The notes below the pieces were generated by a model that did not search any database, was not told the origin of the DNA, and was given only the letters and a program-made list of their open reading frames with translations. From contig NZ_CP117439.1 of NCBI RefSeq assembly GCF_030687575.1, positions 3,029,501 through 3,093,500 on the forward strand: DNA of 64,000 bases, read 5' to 3'. Positions 45,416 to 55,677 of the stretch are shown here, in pieces (position 1 is the stretch's first letter; every line of letters starts with the position of its first letter). Origin of the DNA: Pseudomonas sp. FP2309. Lineage in GTDB: Bacteria > Pseudomonadota > Gammaproteobacteria > Pseudomonadales > Pseudomonadaceae. Both the position numbers and the translations under genes were made by a program.

Positions 45416-46018
45416 TCAGCCGGCAAACAGCATCGGGTACAGCGACAGCACCAGCAACCCGGCCATGGTCAGGTTGAACACCCTCAACAGGCGCGGCTCG
45501 CGCAGGACATCGCGCAAGCTGCTGCCACAGCCCACCCACACGCACACACTGGGCAGGTTTACCACGGCGAAGACCAGTGCGATCACCAGCACGTTGGTCA
45601 CATAGCCCTCGGCCGGCGTGTACGTGGTAATGGCCCCCAGCGCCATGATCCAGGCCTTGGGGTTTACCCACTGAAACGCCGCCGCGCCCAAAAACGTCAT
45701 GGGTTTGCCCTGATCATGACTGCTGTCGGACATGCCCCCCGCCGTCGCAATCTTCCACGCCAGGTACAGCAAGTACGCCGCGCCCACGTAGCGCAAGACC
45801 GTATAGGCCCAGGGGAACAGCTTGAACACTTCGCCCAGGCCCAGGCCCACCGAAATCACCAACAGCATAAAACCGATGCTGATCCCCAGCGCATGGGGCA
45901 TGGAACGGCGAAAGCCGAAGTTCACCCCCGATGCCAACAACATGGTGTTATTGGGGCCCGGTGTGATCGACGAAACGAAGGCGAACAGCACAAAGGCGTA
46001 GAGCAGACTTGCAGACAT
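45416..46018 (-). CDS. LysE-family translocator
   Basis: The 200-aa membrane protein has five to six helices and the LysE/RhtB start ASLLYAFVLFAFVSSITPGP with PGPNNTMLLASG, and AFQWVNPKAWIMALGAI. It exports amino acids or homoserine-lactone-like metabolites. Start uncertain (46018 or 46024). No regulator is adjacent; the GlxA-like gene is on the same strand downstream. Confidence 0.87.
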   Translation of the reverse strand: MSASLLYAFVLFAFVSSITPGPNNTMLLASGVNFGFRRSMPHALGISIGFMLLVISVGLGLGEVFKLFPWAYTVLRYVGAAYLLYLAWKIATAGGMSDSSHDQGKPMTFLGAAAFQWVNPKAWIMALGAITTYTPAEGYVTNVLVIALVFAVVNLPSVCVWVGCGSSLRDVLREPRLLRVFNLTMAGLLVLSLYPMLFAG

Positions 46019-46205
46019 GAACATGGCGCGGCATCCATACGGGAAGTGAACTGCCTGTGACAGTAGTGGTTCAGGACTCCTGACGCCCCGTACAGCTGGG
46101 CTTGGATCGAGGCATACACTTCGCATTTAAATGTTTGCACGGCTTTCACAAACCTTTCACACGCTGGCGCCTATGGTTAACCCAGCTCCTAATGAACATC
46201 CCTTT

Positions 46206-46235
46206 TAGCCCGTGCTCCCCATCACGGGCTTTTCT
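46206..46235 (+). terminator. Orphan plus-strand terminator
   Basis: agcccgtg-ctccccat-cacgggct followed by tttcttt. The neighbouring genes run leftward, so no annotated gene ends here; a small RNA from 46030-46200 is possible. The spacer 46019-46309 has no supported ORF. Confidence 0.6.
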
Positions 46236-46256
46236 TTGTCTGGGATTTATCGCCGA

Positions 46257-46292
46257 CAAAAAAAGAGGCGGGTCATGTGCATGACCCGCCTC
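46257..46292 (-). terminator. Terminator of the Gly-rich lipoprotein gene
   Basis: gaggcgggtcat-gtgc-atgacccgcctc, a perfect 12-bp stem; the A-run on its left (aaaaaaa) is the T-run for leftward transcription. It lies 18 nt past the lipoprotein stop. Confidence 0.85.
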
Positions 46293-46309
46293 TGTTGTGT
46301 ATCTGACGC

Positions 46310-46462
46310 TTAACGCGGACCGCCGCCAGGCCCCCCGCCTTGCCCATGACCGCCACCGCCATGCCCACCGCCACCGCCCGGCGGCATGAATATCCAGCAG
46401 CCCGACAGCGTCGACAACAGTGCAACAACAACCGCAGCCTTGGTTAGGTAATTCAACTTCAT
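46310..46462 (-). CDS. Glycine/histidine-rich small lipoprotein (50 aa)
   Basis: MKLNYLTKAAVVVALLSTLS-GCW is a lipoprotein signal with an LSGC lipobox. After WIFMPP the mature part is almost entirely Gly, with two GH pairs (GGGGHGGGGHGQGGG) and a final PGGGPR. Its terminator follows 18 nt downstream. The His residues could bind metal or the tail could be a flexible spacer; function unknown. Confidence 0.6.
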   Translation of the reverse strand: MKLNYLTKAAVVVALLSTLSGCWIFMPPGGGGGHGGGGHGQGGGPGGGPR

Positions 46463-46612
46463 GCTATCGCTCTCTTACTTGACGAGATTAAGTTCTCCCC
46501 TGATATGACAGCGTGACCTCAAGCGCCTCACGGTTATCGTGTAACGTGTTGGTAGGCTTTGTAGGGTTGCGGGTACAACGCGCGCCCATGTGATCAGCGG
46601 ACGGAGAAGTAA

Positions 46613-46870
46613 ATGAACGAATTGATCCTGGGCCTGGACGGACCCCGAACCGCACAGCAGGAACTGTTCTACGACCTGGAGGATGCCGCCGCCATGATGG
46701 GATGGTCAGTGATGGAATTGACCCGCATCGCGCAGAGCAACGAGGCGCCAGGCGAGGCCGAGGCACTTCTGAAGGTCTGTGCGTTGCTGATGGCGCAGCA
46801 GCAGAAAATCAGCGGCTATGCAGATGAAGTCAGGCGCCAGCGTGTGACGCGCGCCGAAGCGGCGTGCTGA
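46613..46870 (+). CDS. Hypothetical protein (85 aa), helical
   Basis: MNELILGLDGPRTAQQELFY leads into a helix-rich, acidic protein (DLEDAAAMMGWSVMELTRIA). No signal peptide, one Cys at the C-terminus. cggacggagaagtaa provides a good ribosome site. A terminator at 46911 follows, then tRNA-Cys on the opposite strand. Family not recognised. Confidence 0.65.
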   Translation: MNELILGLDGPRTAQQELFYDLEDAAAMMGWSVMELTRIAQSNEAPGEAEALLKVCALLMAQQQKISGYADEVRRQRVTRAEAAC

Positions 46871-46910
46871 ACCAGGGGCACACGCCAAACGCGGCTGAAT
46901 CGCAGACAAT

Positions 46911-46944
46911 AAAAAACCCCGTAGAAACAAATCTACGGGGTTTT
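46911..46944. terminator. Terminator between the 85-aa gene and tRNA-Cys
   Basis: aaaaaaccccgtaga-aacaaa-tctacggggtttt: a strong stem with runs on both sides; it can end the + strand gene and the leftward tRNA-Cys. Confidence 0.88.
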
Positions 46945-46950
46945 CAAGAG

Positions 46951-47024
46951 TGGAGGCCGAGGTCGGAATCGAACCGGCGTAGGTGGATTTGCAATCCACT
47001 GCATAACCATTTTGCTACTCGGCC
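46951..47024 (-). tRNA. tRNA-Cys (anticodon GCA)
   Basis: The complementary strand folds as a 74-nt tRNA with acceptor GGCCGAG/CTCGGCC, discriminator T, encoded CCA, T-arm GGTTCGATTCC and anticodon GCA in the loop of GGATTGCAAATCC. Reads cysteine UGC/UGU. Confidence 0.96.
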
Positions 47025-47236
47025 TCAAACGATCAATGCCCTGGATGCTGGCACTTACCGCGTAAAAACTTGAGTGGGCTATAAAGCCATGCCTCTACTC
47101 TAACTCATTGAATACATTGAAGTTTTTAATGCATCAATGCATTCGATGGGCGCCATTATGTACTCATTTGCCTATGCCTGCAACCCCTTGATTTCAAAAA
47201 TATTTCGCCGTGGCATCAAGGGCTTGCGTGCCTGCG

Positions 47237-49525
47237 CTACTGCTGGATTCGCTGCAACCGGTACTGCGGGTCGGCCTCGATCTGGGCGTCGGTGAACGGC
47301 AGTGGCCGCAGCTTTTTTTCGGAGAAGACTTGGGTCTGGTCCTTGGCGTGTTTCGACGCAGGGTTGCTGGACAGGGAGAACGCCAGCACGCCCTGGGCCT
47401 GGGGGCCGTTATCGTCGAAGGTGACGATTTGCAGGTAGCTGCTGCCGCTGACCACTTCACGTTTGCCGTCGGCGCGGGGCACGGTCTGCATGGCGTTATA
47501 AATGCCCAGTTCCTGCGGGCCGCCGTGGATCGGGGTTTGGCCGCAAACCTGCACATCGCCCCAGCGGCTGGTGGCGCTGAGGCCGAGTTTGGCCACCTCG
47601 GTGCTGGAGGCCAGCATGGCGGCACGCAGTGCATTGGCCACGTCTGCACGGTCAATGGCCAGCCCGCGCGGCGTGGTTAGCGGATGGGCCGGGTCAAAGG
47701 CCACGCGCCAGGCGTCGGGGATTTGCTGCAGGTGTTCCACCAGGTTGATGAAATGCACCAGGCCCACGCCACTGTCGAGGTTCGCGTGCCGGTCCCAGGC
47801 TTTGAGGCTGGTGCACAGTGGCGTCAGCGCATCCGTATCGGTGCCGAGTCTTTTGGCGCAGAACTCAAGCAGATCCGGCATGAGCTGGCCGGCCAGGTAC
47901 ACCTCGTTGTCCATCACCATGTGTTGCAAGTGCGCGACGGTGATCGATTGTTTGTCCAGGGATTGCAGGCGCTGCAGGGCAAACCGTGCGCGCGGGCCGA
48001 GGCCGATGTGGTCCTGGCTGATCACCGGTGAGAACCCGGTAAGCGGCGCCTTGGGGTTGACCATCCAGGCGGAGTCGTTGGCGTGCTGCACGTAGTCGGT
48101 GCGTGCCAGTTGCGGCAGTTGATCGGCCGCAAATATGCCGGCCTGGGCCGCGCGCGGGTCGACGTCCCAGGCGCAGGCGCTGCGGGAGCCGTCGAGCACG
48201 ATCATCTGCAGGCCTGCGCGCGGGTCGCTGCAGTGCGCCAGTTTGGCGGCGCTGACGTTCGGCACCACCGACAGGTTCATGTACAGGCTCTGGCCCTGGT
48301 CGTCAGCGGCCAGCGTATTGACCCAGGGGATGCCTTGCAGGGTGTGCACCGAGGTTTGCAGCGCGGCGAGGCTGTCGGCGCGGTTCATCGCATACCACTG
48401 TTGCAGCACACGGTCATTGCCGAGGTTGGCGTCGCGCAGGCTGAAGGCATGGCGATCGTCCCAGTCGAGCTTGCCCGGCCATTGCACCACCGGGCCGAAT
48501 TGCGAACTGTAGACCGTGTGACTCAGCATCTTGACGCTGCCATCGGGCTGCTTGACCTGCACCTGCACCGGGGTTTCATCCAGGGCGATGGATTTGCCGT
48601 CCAGCATGTACCGCTTGGAATCCTTGGGGTCCAGGGTCAATCGGTACAGGGTGAAATGCTTGGACGTGTCGACCGTATGGGTCCAGGCCACGTGCTGGTT
48701 AAAGCCGATATTGACCACCGGCAAGCCCGGCAGCGCGGCGCCCATGACGTCCAGTTGGCCGGGAATGGTCAGGTGCATCTCATAGAAACGCATGCCGCCG
48801 ATCCACGGAAAATGCGGGTTGGCCAGCAGCATGCCGCGCCCGTTGAACGAACGGTCACGCCCCACGGCCACCGCGTTGCTGCCACGGTCCAGGCTGAAGC
48901 GCTGCTGGTTGGCAGCGGCGAGCTCAAAGGCCTTGGTGTCGGTTTGCAGGCCGGCGGTGGCTTGCGCAGGTTTGGCGCCCGCCAGGGCTTCGGCGAATTG
49001 GCCGACACCGCCTTCGACCAACAACCTGCGGGTCAATTTGACCAGGTCTTCGGCCACCAGCGGGCGTACCCAGGCCGCCTGGCATTGCGCAGGCGCGCCG
49101 TGTTCTTTGAGGTAACGGTTGTAGCCGGCGACGTAGCCTTCAATGCGCTGCTGGATCTGCGGGCTCTGTGCCTTCCAGAACGCGGCGACGGCCTGCGGTG
49201 TATTCAACCAGGCAAAAAACACATCGCTGGTCAGATTGTTGCGTTCTTCCAGGGTCGATTGGTCGGGGCCAAAATACCTGGCTCGCTCGCCATTGACCGT
49301 GACCACTTCGTTGGCCAGCAGGCACAGGTTGTCCTGGGCATAGGCGTAACCGATGCCCAGGCCCAGGCCGCGCTCATCACTGGCGCGAATATGCGGTACG
49401 CCAAAACTGGTGCGGCGGATATCGGCCGACGCCTGCGTCAACGGTTCGCGTGCCGATGCGGCCAGGCTCACCCCCAGCAACACACCCGCCACCCCTGCCC
49501 TGGACAACCCCTTGGAAATAATCAC
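47237..49525 (-). CDS. pvdQ: Acyl-homoserine-lactone/pyoverdine acylase PvdQ
   Basis: Periplasmic Ntn-hydrolase that removes the fatty acyl chain of the pyoverdine precursor and can cleave long-chain AHLs. The 762-aa precursor equals the P. aeruginosa PvdQ length, with a signal peptide (GVLLGVSLAASA), an alpha chain (SFGVPHIRASDERGLGLGIG), the autoproteolysis site before the nucleophile Ser in DRGSNAVAVG, and LANPHFPWIGGMRFYEMHLT. Start is GTG 49525 with ggtggag upstream; earlier in-frame starts lie in the promoter. A PvdS-type promoter is 58 nt upstream. Confidence 0.93.
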   Translation of the reverse strand: MIISKGLSRAGVAGVLLGVSLAASAREPLTQASADIRRTSFGVPHIRASDERGLGLGIGYAYAQDNLCLLANEVVTVNGERARYFGPDQSTLEERNNLTSDVFFAWLNTPQAVAAFWKAQSPQIQQRIEGYVAGYNRYLKEHGAPAQCQAAWVRPLVAEDLVKLTRRLLVEGGVGQFAEALAGAKPAQATAGLQTDTKAFELAAANQQRFSLDRGSNAVAVGRDRSFNGRGMLLANPHFPWIGGMRFYEMHLTIPGQLDVMGAALPGLPVVNIGFNQHVAWTHTVDTSKHFTLYRLTLDPKDSKRYMLDGKSIALDETPVQVQVKQPDGSVKMLSHTVYSSQFGPVVQWPGKLDWDDRHAFSLRDANLGNDRVLQQWYAMNRADSLAALQTSVHTLQGIPWVNTLAADDQGQSLYMNLSVVPNVSAAKLAHCSDPRAGLQMIVLDGSRSACAWDVDPRAAQAGIFAADQLPQLARTDYVQHANDSAWMVNPKAPLTGFSPVISQDHIGLGPRARFALQRLQSLDKQSITVAHLQHMVMDNEVYLAGQLMPDLLEFCAKRLGTDTDALTPLCTSLKAWDRHANLDSGVGLVHFINLVEHLQQIPDAWRVAFDPAHPLTTPRGLAIDRADVANALRAAMLASSTEVAKLGLSATSRWGDVQVCGQTPIHGGPQELGIYNAMQTVPRADGKREVVSGSSYLQIVTFDDNGPQAQGVLAFSLSSNPASKHAKDQTQVFSEKKLRPLPFTDAQIEADPQYRLQRIQQ

Positions 49526-49582
49526 GCAGACTCCACCGTCAAATTGAACACCCTTACGCGGGGCAACGACCCCACCGTAAGA

Positions 49583-49606
49583 ACGCAATTTAAACGACAC
49601 AATTTA
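49583..49606 (-). promoter_or_regulatory. PvdS-type (iron starvation) promoter of pvdQ
   Basis: On the minus strand TAAAT is followed by exactly 16 nt and then CGT, matching the iron-starvation box TAAAT-N16/17-CGT recognised by the sigma factor PvdS. It lies 58-81 nt upstream of the GTG, consistent with transcription of pvdQ during iron starvation. Confidence 0.75.
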
Positions 49607-49763
49607 GCGATAAGGCGGGTTTATTTCGGGCGACGCCTTTGTGACAAAACCGACACTGACGAAATTTCTACATCCTGATCTTCATGATTTCGCTCGCTCG
49701 TTCGTCTTATTTCATAAGAGCGCCATCATTTTCCTGATCAGGCTCTGATAAGGAGTTTTTTGC

Positions 49764-50144
49764 ATGTACAACCCGACAGTGCCCACGGAAGGACATTCAA
49801 CGGCTGCCGATGCCAATTTCGGCAGCGGCGCACACGCGTTTGGTAAAGCGCCGGAACAGCAAGGCAACCAACGGATTCGGCATTTGCTCAAGTGTTTTGG
49901 CTTACGCACCAGCCTGATTCGGCTGAAGGTCATCGACGCCCTGCTCACCGCGGCCGACAACGGGCGCCCCCTCGGGGTCCGCGGCGTGCACAGCCACCTG
50001 CTGGCGCTGGGCATCCCGTTGTCGTTCCTGAGCGTGCGCGAGGTGCTCAAGCGCCTGTGCAGCGAAGGCGTGATCACCCTCAACGTCGATAAAAGCTACA
50101 GCCTCCATGAAGAGGCTGCCAAGGTACTCGAAGGTCGCACCTGA
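49764..50144 (+). CDS. Fur-like winged-helix protein (126 aa)
   Basis: The central region (residues about 40-110) has the Fur-type winged-helix pattern (LRTSLIRLKVIDALLTAADN, then GVHSHLLALGIPLSFLSVREVLKRLC and EGVITLNVDKSYSL). It lacks the C-terminal metal-sensing dimerisation half of Fur, and the HHH/CxxC motifs are absent. It diverges from pvdQ and lies beside an iron-regulated promoter, so a role in iron-linked regulation is likely but unproven. Ribosome site ataaggagttttttgc. Confidence 0.75.
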   Translation: MYNPTVPTEGHSTAADANFGSGAHAFGKAPEQQGNQRIRHLLKCFGLRTSLIRLKVIDALLTAADNGRPLGVRGVHSHLLALGIPLSFLSVREVLKRLCSEGVITLNVDKSYSLHEEAAKVLEGRT

Positions 50145-50145
50145 C

Positions 50146-50340
50146 TCAGAGGTTAGGCTTGACCTTGCGGCGCATCACGCCATTGATCACCACCACCGTC
50201 ACGGCGATCGCAATGGCGATGTACTGGAAGGTTTTTTCGCTGATCACCCCGGTGTTCTGCAGGTAAGACAGGCCGAACATCGACCCCAGCACCACGAGGG
50301 AAATCAGAATCGAGTATTTCAAGCGTTGCTTTTGAGTCAT
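50146..50340 (-). CDS. Small membrane protein (64 aa)
   Basis: MTQKQRLKYSILISLVVLGS begins a protein with two predicted transmembrane helices (about 10-30 and 40-56), a polar loop (NTGVISEKTFQ) and a basic C-terminal tail (RRKVKPNL). Start 50340 is chosen for gcaggagcctgtc. One nt separates its stop from the stop of the convergent Fur-like gene. Function unknown. Confidence 0.75.
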   Translation of the reverse strand: MTQKQRLKYSILISLVVLGSMFGLSYLQNTGVISEKTFQYIAIAIAVTVVVINGVMRRKVKPNL

Positions 50341-50448
50341 GACAGGCTCCTGCACCTTAGGAATATGAGCGGACCGCAGTCGGCAGCGGCGCATATTACA
50401 GGATGAACCGCCTTGGCTCCTATGGCGTCTCACGTCACGCCGCCAGGC

Positions 50449-51366
50449 TCAGGCCTGACGTTGCAACCCCGTGCCCGGTTGAGCGCACAGCTCAACCAGC
50501 CAATCCACGAACACGCGCACCCGCTGCGATAACTGCCGGTGCGGCGGGTACAGCGCAGTCAGGGCCATCTTCGGCACCGCCAACTGCGGCAGCACTTCCA
50601 CCAGCGAGCCCTCGGCCAGGCGCTGCATGGCGTGATAATACGGCGCCTGGATCAACCCGTAGCCAGCCTCACAGGCGCAGAAGTAACCGTCGGCACTGTT
50701 GACCGCCACCATCTTCGGCAGGTTGACCGCGCGCAGCTCGCCGCCGAGCTCGAACTCAAGGCCAAAGCGCTTGCCGCTGGCGCTGGAGACATACTCGACC
50801 ATCTGATGGTCGACCAGGTCGTCAAGCGTCTCTGGGACGCCCATGCGCGCCAGGTACGCGGGACTGGCCAGAGTAATCTGGTCCATCATTGCCAGCGGCC
50901 GCGCCACCAAGGACTCGTCCAGCGCCAGGCCGCCGCGCAATACACAATCCACGCCTTCGCGGATGAGGTCTACCGGGCGGTCGTTCAGACCGATCTCCAG
51001 CGCAATCAGCGGGTAACGCGCCGTGAACGCCGGCAACGCCGGGATGACCAGATAGCGGCCAATGCCCGCCGGCATATCGATACTCAAGGTGCCGCGCGGG
51101 TTCTGACGCTGGGTGGAGAACACTGCTTCGGTTTCTTCCAGGTCCGTCAGCAACTGCACGCAACGCTGGTAATACGCGGCGCCGTCCAGGGTCGGGCTGA
51201 CCTGGCGCGTGGTGCGTTGCAACAACTGCACGCCGAGATGCGCCTCCAGTTGCTTGATCAAGACGGTTACCGAGGCGCGCGGCAGTTGCAGGCTGTCGGC
51301 GGCCCTGGCGAACCCGCCGAGTTCAACGATCCGGGTGAACACGCGCATCGCGTTGAAACGGTCCAC
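50449..51366 (-). CDS. LysR-family transcriptional regulator
   Basis: The 305-aa LysR protein has an N-terminal HTH (FNAMRVFTRIVELGGFARAA, LPRASVTVLIKQLEAHLG) and a periplasmic-binding-protein-like co-inducer domain. GTG 51366 (after gaggggccgagct) is chosen as the start because LysR proteins begin directly with this DRFNAM pattern. It diverges from an aldo/keto reductase gene, its likely target. Inducer unknown. Confidence 0.9.
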   Translation of the reverse strand: MDRFNAMRVFTRIVELGGFARAADSLQLPRASVTVLIKQLEAHLGVQLLQRTTRQVSPTLDGAAYYQRCVQLLTDLEETEAVFSTQRQNPRGTLSIDMPAGIGRYLVIPALPAFTARYPLIALEIGLNDRPVDLIREGVDCVLRGGLALDESLVARPLAMMDQITLASPAYLARMGVPETLDDLVDHQMVEYVSSASGKRFGLEFELGGELRAVNLPKMVAVNSADGYFCACEAGYGLIQAPYYHAMQRLAEGSLVEVLPQLAVPKMALTALYPPHRQLSQRVRVFVDWLVELCAQPGTGLQRQA

Positions 51367-51450
51367 AGCTCGGCCCCTCACTGGATTATTTAGATATTAC
51401 GAATAGTGATAGACGTTTTAGCCTGTTTATCGCGTTTTTGTCGAGCGTGA

Positions 51451-52479
<1,029 letters not shown>

Positions 52480-52483
52480 GAAG

Positions 52484-52504
52484 GGCGCCGCTTGGCGGCG
52501 CCTG
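52484..52504 (+). terminator. Hairpin after the aldo/keto reductase gene
   Basis: ggcgccg-cttgg-cggcgcc, 5 nt after the stop, followed by a weak T-rich stretch (tgccgtttctt). Confidence 0.6.
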
Positions 52505-52610
52505 CCGTTTCTTGCACGAGGGTACCTAAAGCTCCCGTGTGCCAGGCCGATAGCCCTACGAAGCTCTAATAAAGCCGCGTCGACAATGAACGCTTCGTAA
52601 GGACGACCCC

Positions 52611-54605
52611 ATGCCCCCACTGCGCTCTATCCAAGCCCGCTACACCCTGTTTCTGGTGCTGTTCGTCCTGGTGCTGTTCGTGTTGACCGTGGTCGGTATC
52701 GGCCAGTTGGTCGCCCCGACGCTGCGCCACACCGAAGAACAGGTGGTGCTCAACCGCGTCGCCGAGGTGGCCGAACAGATCAAGGGCGAACTCAACAAAG
52801 TTCAGGCCCAGCAACGCACCATCACCCAGACCATTCCCCTGCTCGACAGCGAAGCGATCGACAAGGTGCTGCCCGGCCTGGTGGACCAGTACGGCGAGCT
52901 GAAAGTGTTCGGCGGCGGCATCTGGCCGTTGCCCAACCAGCGCACACCGGGGCGCAACAAACACAGTACGTTCTGGCACCGCGACGCGTCCGGCAAACTG
53001 ATGGTCAACACCTTCTGGAACAGCGACCCCGCACCTAACTACTACGACCAGAGCTGGTACAAAGGCGGCCTCGCCTCGCCACGCGGTCAATGCGCCTGGG
53101 CCGCCGCCTACAAAGACGACGCCAGCCAGGAGCCGCGCACCAACTGCGCCATGGCCATCCAGCGCGACGGCGCCGCGTACGGCGTCGCGACCATCGACGT
53201 AACCCTGGGCTTTTTCAATGAGCTGGTCGCCACCAAGGAAAAAGACATCGGCGGGCAAATGCTGATCGTCGAAGGCGACGGCAAGATCATCAGCAACAGC
53301 ACGCGCCTGAGCAGCCCGGTGGTGTTGAAGAACATCAGCGAACTGACCGCTACGTCGGCATTCGCCGCCCAGGTCAGCAAGGCCCTGGCCCACCGCGACC
53401 AGGCGCTGCAACGCAGTGAATTCGACAATGGCGGCGTGGCCAGCACGTTTTACATGCGCCCCATCGAAGGCACCCCGTGGTTCCTCGCCACCGCCCTGCC
53501 CACCTCGTTGATCACCGCCCAGCGCGACGACGTGCTCGGCAGCCTGGCGCTGTTGCAGGTGCCCATGGTGTTGCTGCTGGTGCTGTTGGCGCTCTATGCG
53601 ATCCGCCAATTGGTGCAGCGCATGAAAACCCTGAGAACCAACATCGACGCGCTGTCGGCCGGCGATGCCGACCTGACGCGGCGCATCACCATCCGCGCCG
53701 AAGACGAATTGGGCGCGATCGGTCACTCGGTAAACCGCTTTATTGTTTACCTGCAAAACATGATCGGCGAAGTCACCCAGGCCACCGGCGCCATGTCGTC
53801 AGGGCTCGAGCAGTTGCAGAAAACGTCGGCCCACACCAACCAGATCCTGGTGCGCCACGCCTCGGAAACCGACCAGACCGTCACGGCCATCAACGAGATG
53901 AGCTCCACCGCCGACAACGTCGCGCAAAACGCTGCCGAAACCGCCTCGTTCACCCAACGCGCCAATGAACATGCCGACCGCTCCCGCGTGGTCGTGGGGG
54001 AAGCGTCCACCAGCGTCAGCGCCCTGATCGGCGAAGTCGCCAGCGCCACCCACACCGTGGAAAACATGCGCCAGGACGCCGCGCGCATCACCGAGACCCT
54101 GGGTGTGATCGGCGCCATTGCCGGCCAGACCAACCTGCTGGCGCTCAACGCGGCGATTGAAGCCGCGCGGGCCGGCGAACAAGGCCGTGGTTTTGCCGTG
54201 GTGGCCGACGAAGTGCGGGCCCTGGCGGCACGCACCCAGGCCAGCACCTCGCAGATCAATGAAATGCTGACGCGCCTGACCAGCGGCGTCAGCTCCTCGG
54301 TGGCGGCCATGGAAAATACCCAGGCCAGCTGCCAATCGGCGGCCGATGCCACCGCACGGGTGAACACCGGCCTGGATGAAATGGCCAGTTCCGTGAGCCA
54401 CATCAACAACCTCAGCACCCAGATCGCCACGGCCGCCGAGCAGCAAAGCGCGGTGACCGAGGAGATCAACCGCAGCATGGTGCAGATCCGACATATGGTC
54501 GAAGAGCTGGTGGAAAGCGGCCATGCCACTGAAACCAATACGCAAAGCCTGCTGAGTGCCAACGGCCGGGTCATTGCGTTGATGAGCCGCTTCAAAGTGC
54601 GCTGA
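52611..54605 (+). CDS. Methyl-accepting chemotaxis protein
   Basis: The 664-aa chemoreceptor has TM1 (residues about 12-34), a long periplasmic sensor domain (35-300; double-Cache-like, with [10 protein letters not shown] and [15 protein letters not shown]), TM2 near 310-330, a HAMP region and a signalling domain with the conserved tip [39 protein letters not shown] (read in segments). There is no C-terminal CheR pentapeptide: it ends SRFKVR. Ligand probably a small organic or amino acid. Ribosome site cgtaaggacgacccc. Confidence 0.92.
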   Translation: MPPLRSIQARYTLFLVLFVLVLFVLTVVGIGQLVAPTLRHTEEQVVLNRVAEVAEQIKGELNKVQAQQRTITQTIPLLDSEAIDKVLPGLVDQYGELKVFGGGIWPLPNQRTPGRNKHSTFWHRDASGKLMVNTFWNSDPAPNYYDQSWYKGGLASPRGQCAWAAAYKDDASQEPRTNCAMAIQRDGAAYGVATIDVTLGFFNELVATKEKDIGGQMLIVEGDGKIISNSTRLSSPVVLKNISELTATSAFAAQVSKALAHRDQALQRSEFDNGGVASTFYMRPIEGTPWFLATALPTSLITAQRDDVLGSLALLQVPMVLLLVLLALYAIRQLVQRMKTLRTNIDALSAGDADLTRRITIRAEDELGAIGHSVNRFIVYLQNMIGEVTQATGAMSSGLEQLQKTSAHTNQILVRHASETDQTVTAINEMSSTADNVAQNAAETASFTQRANEHADRSRVVVGEASTSVSALIGEVASATHTVENMRQDAARITETLGVIGAIAGQTNLLALNAAIEAARAGEQGRGFAVVADEVRALAARTQASTSQINEMLTRLTSGVSSSVAAMENTQASCQSAADATARVNTGLDEMASSVSHINNLSTQIATAAEQQSAVTEEINRSMVQIRHMVEELVESGHATETNTQSLLSANGRVIALMSRFKVR

Positions 54606-54611
54606 AAAATC

Positions 54612-54646
54612 CCTTGGAGACTCCCGTGCAAAGCACGGGAGCAAGG
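54612..54646 (+). terminator. Long hairpin after the chemoreceptor gene
   Basis: ccttg...ctcccgtg-caaag-cacgggag-caagg: an 8-bp core stem extended by 5 bp; no T-run, so it may be only a weak terminator or 3' stabiliser. Confidence 0.5.
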
Positions 54647-54686
54647 CTATTCTGACAGCTCATAGTCGCCGCACAGGAGGTGTGCC

Positions 54687-55145
54687 ATGCACGCTGTCGA
54701 GCCTTCGGTCCGCTTGAAGCGGATCAGTCAGGAACGCTTTATCAAGGCCCCCATCGATACCGTTTACGACTATGTGACCCAGCCGGAACGCTGGCACGAA
54801 TGGCACCCCAGTTCCCTCAGCGCCGAGACCGGCACCTGCGGCCCCCTGCTCGCCGGTGCGCGTTTTACCGAAACCATCGACCTGTTGGGCGTGCGCGTTC
54901 CCATGAGCTACCGCGTCCAGATCGCGCGCCGCCCCGATGAATTCAAAACCGTGTTTACCTCCCTGGCCGTCGACGGCTCGATTCACTATTTCCTGCAACC
55001 CTTTCGTGATGGCACGCTGTTCAAACGTGTGCTCAGTTATGAAACCGAGTTGCAATTGACCAGCCTGCACGCGCGCATGGTCGAACTGTCAGACATTGCG
55101 CTGGACCGGCTCAAGCAGCGGCTGGAAAACCCTCCCGCCGTATAA
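54687..55145 (+). CDS. SRPBCC-family protein
   Basis: The 152-aa protein has a START/polyketide-cyclase-like fold pattern (FIKAPIDTVYDYVTQPERWHEWHP; helix at the C-terminus LSDIALDRLKQRLE). SRPBCC proteins bind hydrophobic ligands; the ligand here is unknown. Strong ribosome site caggaggtgtgcc. DUF411 gene follows 83 nt downstream on the same strand. Confidence 0.8.
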   Translation: MHAVEPSVRLKRISQERFIKAPIDTVYDYVTQPERWHEWHPSSLSAETGTCGPLLAGARFTETIDLLGVRVPMSYRVQIARRPDEFKTVFTSLAVDGSIHYFLQPFRDGTLFKRVLSYETELQLTSLHARMVELSDIALDRLKQRLENPPAV

Positions 55146-55227
55146 TTTTGAAACATTACCGTGCCGTCCTGCGCATAAAAGCGCGGAGAATGCCCGGCTC
55201 AACTGCCCGGTATTGGACGAGACCTCG

Positions 55228-55674
55228 ATGAAAAACCCATTGCGATTGGCCCTGCTTTCAGCCCTGTTCACCACCACGCTGGTCCAGGCTGCGGAGCTGA
55301 TCCCTATCGACGTGCACCGTGACGCCAACTGCGGCTGCTGCAAAAAGTGGATCAGCCATTTGGAGAGCAACGGCTTCAAGGTCAATGATCACGTCGAAGC
55401 CGACATGAGTGCAGTCAAACAACGCCTGGGCGTCGCCCCGCGCCTGGGCTCATGCCATACCGCCGTGATCGACGGCAAGTTCGTCGAAGGCCACGTGCCC
55501 GCCGAACAGGTCCTGGCCTTGCGCAAGCGCGACGATCTGCTGGGCATCGCTGCACCGGGAATGCCGATGGGCTCGCCGGGGATGGAAGTGGACGGCCGCA
55601 GCCAGGCCTTTCAAGTCATCGGCCTGACCCGCGACGGCAACGATGTGGTGGTGGCCGACTACCCGGCGCACTGA
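55228..55674 (+). CDS. DUF411-family periplasmic metal-related protein
   Basis: The 148-aa protein has a signal peptide (LALLSALFTTTLVQA) and the DUF411 signature DANCGCCKKWISHL (CGCC metal/redox motif) with GSCHTAVIDG and GHVPAEQV. DUF411 proteins often lie near copper-resistance genes, but none is here. The YqaA-family gene starts 4 nt after its stop, so an operon is likely. The start at 55228 opens directly on the signal peptide. Confidence 0.88.
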   Translation: MKNPLRLALLSALFTTTLVQAAELIPIDVHRDANCGCCKKWISHLESNGFKVNDHVEADMSAVKQRLGVAPRLGSCHTAVIDGKFVEGHVPAEQVLALRKRDDLLGIAAPGMPMGSPGMEVDGRSQAFQVIGLTRDGNDVVVADYPAH

Positions 55675-55677
55675 TCG

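Noticed and set aside
44102..45671. 525-codon version of the GlxA-like regulator extending to 45671
   Set aside because: The added 190 residues cover the promoter spacer and part of the convergent LysE gene and have no homology; the start at 45101 or 45074 fits the family.
48083..49678. Plus-strand frame of 531 codons opposite pvdQ
   Set aside because: Antisense shadow; pvdQ is fully supported by motifs and promoter on the other strand.
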